Shown: positions 63,468-64,000 of the stretch, piece by piece
How positions within the stretch are numbered: the stretch's first letter is position 1
Layout: the number at the start of each line of letters is the position of its first letter
Source: Verrucomicrobiota bacterium
Lineage (GTDB): Bacteria; Verrucomicrobiota; Verrucomicrobiia; Opitutales; UBA2995
Length of the DNA: 64,000 nt
Direction of reading: 5' to 3'
Assembly (NCBI GenBank): GCA_027622555.1
Contig: JAQBYJ010000003.1
Location: forward strand, 61,988-125,987
Made by a program: the position numbers and the translations under genes
The notes under the pieces: generated by a model
Database searches by the model: none
Seen by the model: only the letters and a program-made list of their open reading frames with translations
Told to the model about the DNA's origin: nothing

Positions 63468-64000
63468 TTTCTAAGTCTTTGGCCTTTAAAGGCGTAGTTA
63501 ATAATTTTCTACAATTCGTAAAAAGTTGATCGCTTATTAACTACAGCAAAAATCCTAGATGTCCATATGGAAATTCCCTAAAAAAGGATTAGGGATTCTC
63601 TCTATGAGCTTGTTGAAAGCCTTAATGTTGGGTCGTGTGTCGTTTCGGAATTTTAGGTTTTTACATCCCCACGCTGAAAGTTAAGTAATGCAGGAAAGCC
63701 TTCGATACATCCGTTTTGTACGTATGGGGGATACAGTTTCTTTGTCCACTGCTTTGAATTGGGAAATACGATTAATCAGTTGGCGTAAAACCAATTTAGG
63801 AATTAAAGAATTTCAGGACAACAAAGTCTTCACTACGGCTCCTTTCCTGTTTTAATCGAAGAGGGTTCTAACGGTTGAAATTATTGTTAAAATAGTTCTG
63901 CGACAATTGCCTTGAACGACTTTTTTTTTGATATCCCTTTGTTTCTGAATTAGCGTCCTAAAAAGAAGACTTGATTACACTACAAAGATGCTGGTTGATG
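63468..64000. other. Gene-free end of the window
   Basis: These 533 A/T-rich bases carry no gene I can support. They should include the promoter of the histidine kinase on the minus strand. A small frame on the plus strand (63688-63855, 55 codons) has no Shine-Dalgarno or recognisable family. A T tract near 63921 has no convincing hairpin before it. An ATG at 63988 may start a gene beyond the window. Confidence 0.4.

Noticed and set aside
63688..63855. 55-codon open frame near the window end
   Set aside because: No ribosome binding site, no family, and length compatible with chance in this A/T-rich stretch.
1..64000. tRNA, rRNA, tmRNA or prophage genes
   Set aside because: No cloverleaf TpsiC-type arm with matching acceptor, no rRNA-like conserved stretch and no phage structural genes were seen by eye; a covariance-model search would be decisive.

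Overview
The window reads as an ordinary stretch of bacterial chromosome with a few small accessory islands. Gene content suggests a Gram-negative, probably marine member of the Verrucomicrobiota (Opitutae-like). The grounds are a TonB-dependent outer-membrane receptor, Lgt and a lipoprotein, a SecDF fusion with YajC, several Gfo/Idh/MocA dehydrogenases, a NamZ-type muramidase, a GldA/F/G-like ABC operon with a DUF4340 partner, and a REP-associated (Y1) transposase. This assignment is inference from gene content; no rRNA or tRNA gene was found. Most starts lack a Shine-Dalgarno sequence and sit behind A/C/T-rich leaders, which makes the few genes with strong ribosome binding sites stand out.

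Layout. 1-6992: glmS (cut by the window edge), glgC with a tandem universal stress protein, lgt, a CBS/DUF21 membrane protein, gcvT and gcvH. 6998-8108: a small accessory island. The last 98 bases of the arginine decarboxylase gene are present twice in the same orientation, and between the copies lies a HigB/HigA-like toxin-antitoxin pair whose toxin has an in-frame amber stop. 8009-14636: speA, yajC, secDF, recJ. 14651-19426: the DUF4340/GldG/ABC-2 permease/ATPase operon. 19538-28238: HAD phosphatase, prfA-prmC, a Prc-like protease, a rhomboid protease, a ferredoxin, a purine nucleoside permease-family protein and purE. 28315-33918: TonB receptor and the tyrA-aroA-cmk operon. 34052-40331: a membrane-anchored protein ending in a formylglycine-generating-enzyme-like domain, a PIN-TRAM/SDR deletion junction, a methyltransferase-glycosyltransferase fusion, a TVP38-type membrane protein and xseA. 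40401-43737: a probable sugar or inositol catabolic operon. 43908-47279: an exported PD-(D/E)XK nuclease-like protein with a zinc-less Fpg/Nei glycosylase, a NamZ-like enzyme and a DUF2062 protein. 47480-49337: a mobile-element remnant, consisting of a broken DDE transposase, a short repeat array and a REP-associated tyrosine transposase. 49348-58488: glycerate kinase with gcvP, nth, an SNase-like protein, a lipoprotein and clpB. 58489-63467: an iron-type ABC permease, three response regulators and a histidine kinase.

Functional links. GcvT and GcvH lie about 44 kb from GcvP. gcvP sits in an apparent operon with glycerate kinase, which points to glycine/serine-to-glycerate metabolism. TyrA, AroA and Cmk form a tight operon. 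YajC and SecDF form the accessory part of the Sec translocase. The histidine kinase and its LuxR-type regulator overlap by four bases and almost certainly form one two-component system. No complete, clearly new defence system or CRISPR array was found. The most unusual items are the speA 3'-end duplication around the toxin-antitoxin cassette, the PIN-TRAM/SDR fusion scar, the repeat array beside the REP transposase, and the exported nuclease-like protein paired with a DNA glycosylase.
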